DNA from: Tubulanus polymorphus
Taxonomy: Eukaryota; Nemertea; Palaeonemertea; Tubulaniformes; Tubulanidae
Assembly (NCBI RefSeq): GCF_964204645.1
Contig: NC_134032.1
Location: forward strand, 4,056,916 to 4,120,915
DNA length: 64,000 bases
Reading direction: 5' to 3'
Of this stretch, positions 35,201-45,540 are shown one piece after another; the stretch's first letter is position 1, and every line of letters starts with the position of its first letter. Position numbers and translations under genes: made by a program. The notes under the pieces were generated by a model. The model was given only the letters and a program-made list of their open reading frames with translations. It searched no databases and was not told the DNA's origin.

Positions 35201-35897
35201 CTACAAAGGCGTTTATTTCTTAAATTCTGAAATGTGGACAGGCAGTTCGTTGTGTCGTGTTGCCGGGATTCTAGTAACCGTTTCGTGTGAAGGCTCTTTG
35301 ACTTTCCTGCTCGTATTAACACGTCATCGATACTCGAATATCACAGATCTATTTTCCGACAGTTTTTTCGTAACCCCAAAACACGTCACCGGTATTTGTT
35401 GTATATGCTGGCTTATACTTGTTTTAATCTCTTTGTCACCGCTTTCACAATTGCCGTACTTCGGTCATAATTTCTATGGCACAACCGGAGTTTGTTTACC
35501 TATGAATTTGCTCACCATTGACGTACACGCCTGGCAATATTCTCTGGCGATTTTTGCCGTGTCTAACTCGGCAATACTCGCTACGATAATGACGACTTAT
35601 GCGCAGATGTACAGACTCGTATCTGGAAGCAGGTTCGGCTCCGGTAGAATCGACCCTACCGAGCTGGTTTTAGCGCGTAGGAGTTTGGTGATAAATCTTT
35701 CCAATTTATTTTGCTGGCTGCCGATAATAACCGTTCAGTTTTGCGCGGTGTTCCGGGTGGACATACCGAATCAGGTGGCGGCTTGGCTGGCGGTTCTTTT
35801 CTTGCCGATCAACTCGTCCCTGAATCCCCTTCTTTACACGATACTGACTATCGATTTGAAATCAATACAGGCAAAATATAAACGTCGTCGACAATGA
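29264..35897 (+). CDS. GRL101-like mosaic receptor: CUB, C-type lectin, LDLa, LRR, 7TM
   Basis: Proposed exons are 29264-30469, 31142-32470 and 32662-35897, both introns in phase 0 (TCA|GTAAGT...CCGCAG; CAG|GTAAAT...TTACAG). The start is ATG 29264, giving a signal peptide with LFVASLIVW. Exon 1 has a CUB-like domain (GYIVSPSYP, ECGWFV). Exon 2 has further CUB-like sequence (CGIMQSPNYPGF) and the first half of a C-type lectin domain. Exon 3 finishes it (YAWTDGKPLSY...VNMPCTAMIL...FVCES), then a second lectin-like domain (33005-33360), about six LDLa repeats (33395-34300; four keep acidic SDE/EDE ends), an LRR N-cap (CPNRCQCQ), leucine-rich repeats to 34915, a Cys cap and seven helices (35010-35850) with LTRHRY for DRY, FCWLP in TM6 and NPLLY in TM7. 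Architecture matches molluscan LGR-type receptor GRL101. Between 32710 and 32754 the frame slips by one base, so as given the gene is interrupted in the first lectin domain. Confidence 0.88.
30541..31052. mobile_element. Tc1/pogo-like non-autonomous element in intron 1 of the receptor
   Basis: Intron 1 contains ends that are nearly complementary: AACCTGGTTAGTACGATTCG near 30545 and CGTACTAACGAGGTTCCACT near 31028-31047. The CAGTGGAACCTCGTTA-type terminus is common to Tc1/mariner-pogo elements. Related internal motifs (GTTAATACGAAATTC, GGTTAGTACGG) repeat within. It has no transposase and includes a tRNA-like segment. Confidence 0.5.
30905..31010 (-). repeat. tRNA-like SINE head
   Basis: On the minus strand GTCGCAGAGGCCGTATGG, TTAAAGCCGCC and then a perfect B-box GGTTCGAACCC followed by TGGTGGCGAC are seen. 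The ends GTCGC and GCGAC pair and an A-box-like TGGTTAAAG is present, but the T-stem has mismatches and there is a long variable segment. I read this as a tRNA-derived SINE or tRNA pseudogene lying in intron 1 of the large receptor, antisense to it. Confidence 0.55.
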
Positions 35898-37822
35898 AAT
35901 ACTAAAATGAAAGCTCCTTGTACAAAGTTCACATGTAACCGATTCAAATTGTGGATTCAAAAAGCCCCTTTTGAAATACGAATTTCTCTGCGTTCGTTAG
36001 AAAGAAGATAGCTCATTTTCCTTAGGCCAAATTTTTTCCAATGCTGCTCCTAGATGCAAAGATTGTTCTTAAATCTTAACTGTCTTACGGATGTCAATGT
36101 GACTAGAACAAATATGGTTTTATGCAGCTGTCAATCTGCTCTCTCTGTAGCGACACAACCCTCAGACCATCATCTTTCGAATGGCAAAAACTAGACGAGC
36201 ACATTTTTCACAAAATGGCAAATGTCTGTCTAAAACTGATTGTTCAGACATGGCGCCCTAATTTATTTACAAAGAATGATATCTGGAGCACTGCCACAGG
36301 AGGTGGCGACACCTGGACGAATGCGTTTTGAGAAAATTATGAATGTTTGTCGAACCGTCTGGGTGGATTTGTACGGACAACAGGTTGATAGCTGGATGAG
36401 ACTGGCATTAGATATAAGCCATGCCTAAGCTAAATCTAAATCGAATAGGACTGATGAAGTCCGGGGAATCTAATTTTTGCTGCATTGGATGACGAATAAA
36501 TTATCTCTTTCCATTGGGGTAAAAAAAGAGTAATCTTTGATTCCGACAACCTTCGATGAAGTCTTTTGACATTCAGTCATTCTGTCCGTAGTCTGAATTG
36601 GGAACAACATATACTAAAAGTGGATTAATTTGTGTGCATACATGGAAATTCAAGCCAAGCTGCTACGGTCTATATTATCCGGATTGTCGTTGTTTACTTG
36701 TCGTTTCAAAAGCCTTTTTCCTGAATAAAGATCTACAGTAGAATAATGAAGTGGAGGACTGCTGTTATAGTTTTTGGCCAACATATTTTAGAACCATCGC
36801 AATTATAATATAATATCGATTAGATTAGACGTACTCACGTGAACTCAAACACAAATCAGCGTTCACAAATCAATCATGTTAAGAGCAGCGTTAGGAATCA
36901 AACTTTGCTGTAACGATGTTCCAGTCGCCAAAGCCCGCCCTTATTATCCTAAACAACAATCCGTTCGAACATCTACCCAAACGATTCTTGACAGAAGTTT
37001 CATTGATAAGTTATAATCAGTTATTTTCCCTGTGATATGTGACATTTTAAACTATCCTGGTCAGGTTAGTTCAGTCAACAGCAATCATTAGCACTGATCA
37101 GTTACCGAGAGGAAGCTCCGGAGTCCATTTTATATTTACTGGTATAGTCAGTCCGGTTGATTAAAAGCTCCAAACGACTCGAATTTAGTACCAGGGAGTA
37201 TTCTACTTGCGATTTTGTTCAGAAGAAGTGTATGGTATTGATTTCACTAAAAATTGATTTACGTATCGGAAAAGTTTGCTCGAATTGAATTATGGAAGGA
37301 AATTGCAAAGCGAAAACCCAGTACCACTAACGCCGGTATCACATTCGTCGAAACTTGCGGGCCGCGTCGCGCGGGTAGTTTAAATACGTGAATGAAGGAT
37401 TACAAAATGATTTTGTATAATTTTCAGAATGGATTCGAATCCCACAAACAGCACAGTCCCTTAGCAACGAGCCGAATTTTTGGTTGAACTTTGTTATGGC
37501 TGTTGGTTGGCAGTGTGCCAAGAGTATGTTAAATCGCGGCACAAAATTTAGTGGTTATACTAGCAAGTAGAATTGATGCGCGGAGGTCAGGCCAGTAAGT
37601 GAATCTAATATTTTTCGAGAAAAATGCGAAAATCAACAAAAATTCTTCGCTTTCTACAAGTTACTTGTCTGTAATCTGTAAATACAGTTCAACGTTAATT
37701 AAATATTATATTATGTTATTATTGTTTGTATTGTGGCTGAAAAATGGGTATCTACACTTCTCGAAGATAAACCTTTTTCCCTTTTTAAAAAAATCCAAGC
37801 CCAAATCCAAATCCAAGCCCAT
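35898..37822. other. Receptor 3' flank and spacer
   Basis: No further gene is supported. Candidate polyadenylation signals GAATAAA occur at about 36493 and 36723, which would give a 3' UTR of 0.6-0.8 kb for the receptor, but none is proven. The short frames at 36122-36428 and 37339-37542 are unconvincing. The left end of the next fold-back element abuts 37823. Confidence 0.35.
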
Positions 37823-37830
37823 CGCCAAAC

Positions 37831-38618
37831 CACAGGGGTTTGGCGATGGGCTTGGATTTTATTCCGGGAGGTTGATAATCTCGCGAGAATGGCGCTAAAT
37901 ATGAACTGCGAATAAATTCAAAATATCACGGAAATACCTTGTGTTTATATTGTTTATTTATCCGCTATAAAGTTTCGATAAACAATTGGTTGTTAAGAAT
38001 CATTATCAGACGGTCGTCACGCTTTACTATATAAAATCACAAGGGATGAAACGCCAGGCCTCCGCTGTACTTAAATTTTCAGCCAGAAAGTTGGGACAGT
38101 CACGTGACATTCTGATGACGTCATCGCATTTAAAACTTCAACATGAAAAGTTAACATATTCACAGACCGATATCAATTGTCAGATTATGATTCATATGAA
38201 ATAAATAACTTATAAAGAATAAATTATGATGAAATATATAATTCATAGTCAAAAAATGCATTTGAATGTAAGTTATTCTCAAACATTTTTCGTATCATAG
38301 TTTCCGTCTTATATGCTTCAGGTTCGCGTTCAGTCAAATGAGAAGCGTTAAGTTACGTGACTGTCCCAACTTTCTGGCTGGCACGACTTGAACTGCGTTT
38401 CATCCCTTGTGATTTTATATAGTAAAGCGTGACGACCGTCTGATAATGATTCTTAACAACCAATTGTTTATCGAAACTTTATAGCGGATAAATAAACAAT
38501 ATAAACACAAGGTATTTCCGTGATATTTTGAATTTATTCGCAGTTCATATTTAGCGCCATTCTCGCGAGATTATCAACAACCCGGAATAAAATCCAAGCC
38601 CATTGCCAAACCCCTGTG
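37831..38618. mobile_element. hAT-like fold-back MITE, copy 1
   Basis: The element starts CACAGGGGTTTGG and ends CCAAACCCCTGTG. It is flanked by a perfect 8-bp direct duplication, CGCCAAAC, at 37823-37830 and 38619-38626. Arms of about 270-280 bp (37831-38115 and 38355-38618) are near-perfect complements and share GATAATCTCGCGAGAATGG, AAACAATTGGTTGTTAAGAA and GTTGGGACAGTCACGTGAC. The 8-bp duplication and CAGGGG-type ends suggest hAT superfamily mobilisation. No transposase is encoded, and open frames inside are arm readings. The left flank also carries remains of the same terminal sequence, so it inserted next to or within a relative. Confidence 0.88.
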
Positions 38619-38626
38619 CGCCAAAC

Positions 38627-39600
38627 CCCTGTGTGTGTAACCAAAGACAGTAGAAACGAAAATGGAACAGGCGGGGCTCCACGCACTCCGACGTGAACTA
38701 TGTAGCGTTGCGTACATAGTTCACTTAGGGATTTAGGTCAATTTCTTGGATGTTACTATGAATTAGGCGTTATGCGTTTTCCGATTCGGTGTTTTTCATT
38801 AGGCGTTTTTCGAATACCGGTTTATACCCGAAGATATGCAGTTGGATAGATCTTTTTGTTTCGAAAAGTTGTCCGATTCGTGTGAAATATGGGGCTCGCA
38901 TGCGACAGTAAAAACGGTACTTGTGTAAGTAAGTGAACTTCATGATTGATATTTTCACTAATCTACTTGAATTCCAAAAAAGAACTGACAATGAAAAAGG
39001 GTTACAGCTGTGACTGATATCACTCCAAATTTCAATTCCTATGAACACTTTTCATATAAAGAAAACTATCAACGACGGTCATCCTTATTACCGAGATGAT
39101 GTATTTTACCGAGATGACAGTTTTTAGAAGCCGACTAATGATGAATCCGCGGTCCAACAGATTTTCATTTCGCGACCCGGTGTATCGGTACAGTATGGTC
39201 AAATACACACCAGCAATTGTTTTTGACATATTGAAGTCGCCCATTAAAGCAATAGTCAATGTAGGAATTTTCAATGGCGAATCCTTTCTAGTTTCACACC
39301 AAACACCATCTTCACCCTCGGCAGGCGGCGTTCAGACCCTGGCAGGTGAGGATGCCGTGGAGCGGATTCGGTCAATTTCAAATTGCCGGAGCAAACCTTA
39401 TTTCGTCATGGCGGCTGAAATGAATCATGCTAGAAAACTGAGAAACATTTCCTAATAACTCTGGCTCTAATAAGGTAAATAGAAAGCGGAGGAGACCAGC
39501 TGTAAGCTGAACAGATTAAGATATAAGTTTCTCGTTTGGGAAGATGTGCTTTTTGTTGTAGGCCTATAATGGTGTATTAATTCACGAATTCCTGGTTGAA
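38627..39600. other. Spacer between fold-back elements
   Basis: No gene is supported. Opposed open frames at 39096-39455 (plus) and 39274-39032 (minus) overlap one another and show no domain. A GDFN motif on the minus strand resembles an endonuclease fragment but has no supporting context. Confidence 0.3.
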
Positions 39601-39604
39601 TGGG

Positions 39605-41815
39605 ACAGTCAGGAACACTTTCCAAAAACGGCTTAATTCTGCCAATTTCGGCGTTTTCCGCCAATTACGGCAGAATCAGCCGTTTATGGATCACTCAGTT
39701 TTGAAACTTTCACAGTCGTTTATGGCTTAATCAGCCAGTTTCAGCTCACTAAGTTTCGAGTTTTGCTCACAGGGGCTTGTAAACTGGCTTGGATTTTACT
39801 TCCAGGTTGTTGATAATCTCGCGAGAATGGCGCTAAATTTAAACTGCAAATAAATTCAAAATATCACAGAAATACCTCTTGTTGATGTTGTTTATTTATC
39901 CACTATAGAGTTTCGATAAACAATTGGCTGTTAAGGATCAGTATCAGCGGGTGCGACGCCTTACTATATTAAAATAACAAGGGATGAAATGGCTTCGCTT
40001 TTGCCTGTGACCGTATTGATGCGGCGGAAACCACTGCGCATGCGCGGCAACTTCCGAGCGCTAGTGAGCTGTCAATCAAACTACACATTATAGTTTTTCT
40101 ACATCAATTCAAAAATTGATAATTTCCTTAGAAGTGCGATTGCCTTGGCTTGACATAGGTTTTTGAGAAGAATCAATTGAACTTGAACTGATCTTAACCT
40201 TTCGGAAAGTTGCCGCGCATGCGCAGTGGTTTCCGCCGCATCAATACGGTCACAGGCTAAAGCGAAGCCGTTTCATCCCTTGTTATTTTAATATAGTAAG
40301 GCGTCGCACCCGCTGATACTGATCCTTAACAGCTAATTGTTTATCGAAACTCTATAAATAAACAACATCAACAAGAGGTTATTCTGTGATATTTTGAATT
40401 TATTTGCAGTTTGAATTTAGCGCCATTCTCGCGAGATTATCAACAACCTGGAAGTAGCCTAAAATCCAAGCCAGTTAACAAGCCCCTGTGGTTTTGCTTT
40501 AGTCTTTTGCGCACTTCCGGTTCATTTAGCGCATGTTGCCGATGACGTCATAATCTCGAGCAGACGATAAGCTTTCATATGACGCTAGGATGGAAATTTT
40601 TGAGCTAGGTAAAGTGGTAAAATTTACGTTTTTCTAAATGATTACGTCATATGAAGCCAAAAAACTCCTGGAAAACTCTCAAAACTACTACAGCATGAAA
40701 CAAGTTTATTAATCATGATTTTTGGTAAAAATAAATTTGGGAACTAGTTTTAAAAACTATTATAAAGTTTTCAAGTAAACGTTGCCATGGGTACACATAA
40801 AAACATTCGCCATTTCTGGCGTATTCCGCCGTTTTTGGCGTAGTTAGTTTTATAATCATAAACTATTAAGCCATTATTGGCAGTCCACTTGTTATATATG
40901 AGGATTCCCCCACCCACTTAGACGTTTTCCCTAGTGTCTACACGGTACCTTTGTTCGGAATAAAATAATTAATTTGCTGAGGTGAACGGATGTGTAAATA
41001 TTATATGTTAAAAATAGAAAAAAAAATTATTATTATAATTATCATTCTCATAAGACAAATCAATCATGGATGTATAAACTAGTGTATCAAAAATCTAGTT
41101 TTAAGTTTTGCCCATGGTCTTATCTTGCCTAATAAAGCATAGAATGGTTGAGGGATATATTGGACTGCATATGATGTTGGTTAATTGAAGGTAATTAACA
41201 TCTTCGATGCCTCCAAGCTAATTGGACTTGTGATGGATAGTGATTGAATGAATTGGTGGCCGATGACGTTACAACTCAAAATCAATACAGCTGTATCTAG
41301 ACTCATTTCAAAATACAACAAACATTTTCGAAACAATTTGGGATACATGTATGTATATATTTATTACATAGAATACAGGTATACAGAAGAACAGAATTCA
41401 AATACATTTGCCATCGGAAACCCGTACATTTATATTTAAATCTTTCTTGAAGCCTGGAATGGATCAATGAGATTAATTTTTCGGCGCAAATATACAAATG
41501 TATGCCAGCAGAAAAGCGATGATGTCATAATAGGGACTCCCATCGAACTAAGCACTATAAATAGCACCTGTAAAACTATCTAAGCTAAAAACGCCGTTTC
41601 TGACGATGTAGTTTAAAAAACTGTAACAGCTGAAAATGGCGGAAATGGCGTTTTTTAAGAACAAGCCAAAAATGGCAGAAAACGCCGATTTCGGTTAAAT
41701 TGGCAGAAGCAGTTTAAAACTGAGTAATCCATAAATGTCTGATTCTGCTGTTATTGGCGGAAAACGCCGAAATTGGCAGAATAAGCCGTTTTTGGAAAGT
41801 GTTCCTGACTGTGGG
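39605..41815. mobile_element. Large inverted-repeat element hosting fold-back copy 2
   Basis: The ends CAGTCAGGAACACTTTCC (39608) and GGAAAGTGTTCCTGACTG (to about 41812) are exact complements. Terminal repeats of about 120 bp follow, with AATTTCGGCGTTTTCCGCC and its complement GGCGGAAAACGCCGAAATT. The interior is non-coding, rich in GGCGNNNNCGCC-type short palindromes, and contains the younger fold-back at 39768-40490 and a copy of the repeat at 12310-12455. Flanks show at most a 3-bp GGG repeat, so the superfamily is uncertain. Confidence 0.75.
39768..40490. mobile_element. hAT-like fold-back MITE, copy 2
   Basis: Same family as copy 1: it begins CACAGGGGCTTG and ends CAAGCCCCTGTG, with a perfect 8-bp duplication GTTTTGCT at 39760-39767 and 40491-40498. 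Arms are about 280-290 bp (39768-40060 and 40203-40490). The outer 200 bp are homologous to copy 1, but the inner arm (GCGGCGGAAACCACTGCG / CGCAGTGGTTTCCGCCGC) is not. The family therefore keeps its termini while exchanging the internal part of both arms together. It is nested in the 39605-41815 element and so is younger than it. Confidence 0.9.
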
Positions 41816-41884
41816 ATGTGGATGAAAACCTATTCAATTCAACAATAGCCATAATAGGCCTATTGTCAGGATATCATATTTAAA

Positions 41885-43240
41885 CGATCGCAGTGGATAT
41901 TTTACCATATACGGCAGAGTATTTATTTCTGCTATTTACTGTACATCGTTGCTGATTGGCTGATTTACGCCGCGCATGCGCACAGAGGTGCGTGTCTTCA
42001 AGGAAAGTGTCGAGAACAGAGTTAGAGAAAATCGGATGGAGCGGACTCGATCCCGGGCCAGTAAATAACTAGCGCAGCGTCATACCACTAGACCGCTTAG
42101 TCAGTATCCTGACTGTGGTTTAGTTTCACGATCGGATATTTTCACAAACCACAGTCAGGAATGGGAAGGTCATTTTTGTATGCAATCTTCCTCAGCCAAT
42201 TTGACTGACGAGTAATTTGGCTGGCATTTCATTGTCTCTTAAGATATCCGTCAAATTTTTGTTGTAATCAACGCACAACAGATTCGTAGTTTGTCTGATA
42301 CCTATAACACCTCACCTGACGATCTTAATCCATGTGCAAATCGGCCATAAAGTGAGAGTAAATTCAACGGTGGCCATTTTGAAAACGTGTGCATGGTAGG
42401 CCTACTGGCACCTGTGGACTGAGGCCAGGTCCACAACACAACTAATGAAACAAAACGACGAAATTGAAAACATAAAGAAATCAACTCTTTTCACATTTTT
42501 CTTTAACCAGAATTTATTTTTACATTTTTTATCGGCCTAATGGAAAACACGAAGATTTGAAATATAAGTTGGAAAACCATCAAAAATAGAAATTGTCGTT
42601 TCGTCCTGGAAGTTTTATATAAATCCTTGTAGGTCACCTAGTCTATCATGCCACATGTATGCAATACACAGAAATGGCGGCTAATGGCGAAATTTGTGAA
42701 GAAATTTATTAATTTCTCAAAATAATGATGATTAATCGCTCGAAACATACATAAAAATTGGATTAGGCCTATTTCAAAAGGTACCTGTGTTAGTTTGTGA
42801 ATTAAGCCATCAATTGTGGACTGAAGTGAATGGAAAGTATGTTTTTGAAGTGTTACTTTTTTCAACCGTGTTTTGGCCCTTGTCATCCCTAACGTTGGTA
42901 TAAGCTCATCCGATTATTAAAAGCTTACCACCAATGATTAGGTAGGCCTAACTAACTATAGACCACTAAGCTCGCTGAAAAACATAGAATGTTTTAACTA
43001 TCTATATATAGTACCTCACCTTACCCTAATCCTACCTATCCCTAGGGTTAAAACGGAACCCTCTGGACCCTCTTCTCACCTTCTCGTCTCGACACTTATC
43101 CTATCGAAACCCTAACCCTAAAACCAATATAATGATTTTATTGTTACTTTTTATTAGTTGATACTATAAATATATATGTTTTGTACGGTAAAATAGCGGA
43201 AATAAATACTTTGCCGTATACGGTTAAATATCCACTTCGT
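41885..43240. mobile_element. TTAA-type (piggyBac-like) non-autonomous element
   Basis: Terminal repeats of about 60 bp pair GTGGATATTTTACCATATAC and GGCAGAGTATTTATTTC (from 41894) with GAAATAAATACTTTGCCGTA and TAAATATCCACTTCG (to 43240). The insertion is flanked by TTAAA at 41880-41884 and 43241-43245. The uninterrupted paralogue at 13474-13500 reads ATATCATACTTAAAGGAT, that is, the empty site with one TTAAA. The 1356-bp body has no transposase; it includes a tRNA-like segment and a stretch with CCCTAACCCTA. Confidence 0.82.
42035..42120 (-). repeat. tRNA-like SINE head
   Basis: On the minus strand an A-box-like GGTCTAGTGGTATGACGC is followed by a B-box-like GGATCGAGTCC at normal spacing. 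The segment resembles a decayed tRNA with a lengthened variable part and has no paired acceptor stem. A related sequence (GGTGGTCTAGTGGAAAGACG) is at 44255-44335, so both belong to one SINE family. Confidence 0.55.
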
Positions 43241-43244
43241 TAAA

Positions 43245-43420
43245 GGATTGCGCATGACGATGTATAGTGAGTAAAATATCGCTCATTGAAAACTTGAAGC
43301 GAGAGATTTCATTGCAAATGAACTAGAACATAGCAGATATAGGTTCCAATTTCCGGTTCTGACAAAGGCCATCAAACGAGTAATTCAAGAACTTGAATTT
43401 GTCGACATCCCGTATTGGGC
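43245..43420 (+). repeat. Third copy of the fold-back arm
   Basis: This is homologous to 13490-13665, sharing AAAATATCGCTCATTG, GAAGCGAGAGATTT, GCAAATGAACTAGAACAT and GTAATTCAAGAACTTGAATT. Its left end is separated from its leading part (41866-41884) by the TTAA-type insertion. It is non-coding. Confidence 0.85.
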
Positions 43421-44244
43421 AGGTGATATTTTGCCAATGGCGCGTTCTGATTGGCTAATTGATGCCGACTTCAGGGCTTCTAGTGGTCCTATTTTCCAAT
43501 TTTTTACTGCTTGTCCTATTTTTATATGAAAAAGTCCTATTTGTCCAATTTTCTCTCATTTTCCAGCTCGTCGATCACTTTTTATTGACAAAAATGTTCT
43601 TTATATCTTTTCATATGATGTGCAACACCATTTTGAGTGTTTGGTAGAACCTGCAGCATTCATGTTCGGTAAGTCCTGGCTATATAACTTCTTTTCTAAT
43701 CTTTATATCCTAACATGCCCAATCATTTTGTTCCAAATGTCACATGTTGCAGTGCAACTGGGCTTTGGCTATAGGCCTATGGGGGTTACAATCATGTATA
43801 ACCAGAGGTAGTCGAGAAGTCAATCTCTTTTCATCCAAACATTTCGTTATATCAGGGTTCTTTATAACGAGGCTCCACTGTAGATAAGATTTTGAATAGT
43901 AATACCGTGATACCTGTATTTACCGGGTACCTCACTGCAATGTATTATGAGTTGCTGCTGTCAATCAGTTAATTGTGAAATGTTTCTTTCGAAAAAAAAG
44001 AAATGAAAAAATGTAATGAATTAATTTTGTTTTCTAGTTTCAGATTACTGAAGTTCATTCAAGACATCTATGAATATGATGCTGCAGGTTGTATCCTCTC
44101 TTGATATATTAAAGTCCTATTTTCTGATGGATATCCTATTTATTCTGTGAAATTTTCCTATTTCTGGACACTCTTCCTATTTATGTTTATGGACCAGATC
44201 ACTGGAACCCCTGCGACTTAGAAAATTCAAGGAAAGTTTGGTGG

Positions 44245-44340
44245 AAAATAGCAGCATAGAGTGGGATTCCAACCCGGACCAGCAGAAAGCTAGCCTAACG
44301 TCTTTCCACTAGACCACCGATCTCACTCAAAACCACCCGT
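44245..44340 (-). repeat. tRNA-like SINE head, second family member
   Basis: Minus strand: GATCGGTGGTCTAGTGGA then AAGACGTTAGGCTAG and a B-box-like GGTTGGAATCC. It shares the GGTCTAGTGG core with 42035-42120. A degenerate CCCTAACCCTA-rich stretch lies next to it (44360-44440), as is also the case near 43020-43100. Confidence 0.5.
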
Positions 44341-44739
44341 AAGTTTTTCACTGTCAAGTTCTCACCTTACCCTAACCCTATCCCTAGGGGTAAAAACGGA
44401 CCCTTAACCTCACCCTTACGCTAACCCTATGGAAAACCCTAGTGAGTGAAGTGCATCTGTTTTCCTGAATAGGCCTATGATAGAATTAGGCCTATCTAAC
44501 GTATTGTAGGAACCCTGTTAAGTAGACCTATGGCCATACTGGGTCCAATGTTGTTGGAATTCTGACTCACAATTGTGGAACTGGACCAAGGCCTACTGAT
44601 TATCAAGTTTAAATTTCAACTTAGGCCTAATTTTTTTCGCCTTGGACTTGGAGACAATCTGCTCTTGGCAATGTAGTCAATGTTTGGTGGTATTTAATGC
44701 ATCAATTCTGGTTTTTGTTGGCTTGATTCATTTTTGATT

Positions 44740-45182
44740 ATCAATTACACATGTATCTACCCTAGACACATCTTCAGCCCAAAAACTGGCCCTGTCAGAA
44801 TCAAGATGGCCGACTGGCAACCATTGTTGTTCGCCAAAATCAGCACTTTTTACACATTTTTGAACTTTTTGAGGGAAATTTTGAAGACGCTTCGATCAAT
44901 TACCTTGATCTTTCGATTATATTTGAATCTACCAAGGGCCCATCAGCATAAGAAAAATTGGGTTGATCGGATTCAAGATGGTCGTCCTATGACCTTTTTA
45001 GTGCCCAAAAATGTCAATTTTGGCCGGAATTCTGGGTCCTGTAGCTTCCTACTGGTTTGCCATTTCTCATTGCAATTTGTGATGGGTATTCTTTAGAAAG
45101 GGATGTTTTATACCTGAGACAGGTATTTTTGATCAGCCAATTATGACGCAATTGGAAAGTTGTAGCCCAAAACGTGTTCTAT
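44740..45182 (+). repeat. Dispersed composite repeat, copy A (5' part)
   Basis: About 400 bp nearly identical to 51118-51510, with shared landmarks CCCAAAAACTGGCCCTGTCA, AAGATGGCCGACTGGCA, TTGGGTTGATCGGA and AAGATGGTCGTCCTATGACC. It is the central part of a composite element whose fuller copy is 50985-52217. The plus-strand frame at 44734-45096 is an accidental opening in this repeat; the same interval in the other copy opens instead on the minus strand. Confidence 0.85.
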
Positions 45183-45540
45183 AGCCTAGCGCACATCGAA
45201 ACTGCGATTGGAGACAACTAGTTGCAAGGCAGTTTTCGGCGCATGAGAGGAACTGGCTGGATACGATCAGTTGCTTGAATGTGTCGATGTGAGCGAGCTT
45301 ACGATTGGTAAGCGTCGATCTATCTCCAGTTCCAGCCAGTTGCCCATGTTCTACTTTTGAGCAACTGGTTGTACTCAATCGCAGTCATATCCGTCGATGT
45401 GCGCGCTCTGGATCTCGACGATCGACACACGCCATGCAGTTGCTGCAACTGACCGGTTGTAACTAGATTTCGATGTGCGCGGGGTAATCGTTCGGTAGCA
45501 ACTAGTTGTCTCCAATCGCAGTGTCGATGTGCGCTAGGCT
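45183..45540. mobile_element. 358-bp MITE inserted in the composite repeat
   Basis: Termini AGCCTAGCGCACATCGA (45183) and TCGATGTGCGCTAGGCT (to 45540) are exact complements. The inverted repeat continues through TGCGATTGGAGACAACTAGT, about 43 bp in all. The interior repeats CAACTGG/CCAGTTG motifs in both orientations. Neighbouring repeat units show the empty site TTCTATGATT, here split as TTCTAT | element | CATGATT, so the target duplication is 2-3 bp (TAT/CAT or AT). No coding capacity. Confidence 0.85.

Noticed and set aside
39032..39274. GDFN motif as an endonuclease remnant
   Set aside because: Four residues only, with no neighbouring endonuclease motifs in any frame.
42035..42120. Functional tRNA gene
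   Set aside because: A- and B-box-like motifs only; no acceptor stem pairing.
43015..43110. CCCTAACCCTA-like sequence as interstitial telomere repeat
   Set aside because: Only a few irregular copies, and the same text recurs at 44360-44440 with common flanks, so it is part of a dispersed repeat.
44734..45096. 120-codon plus-strand ORF
   Set aside because: It lies in a dispersed repeat, and the other copy (51038-51346) opens on the opposite strand instead.
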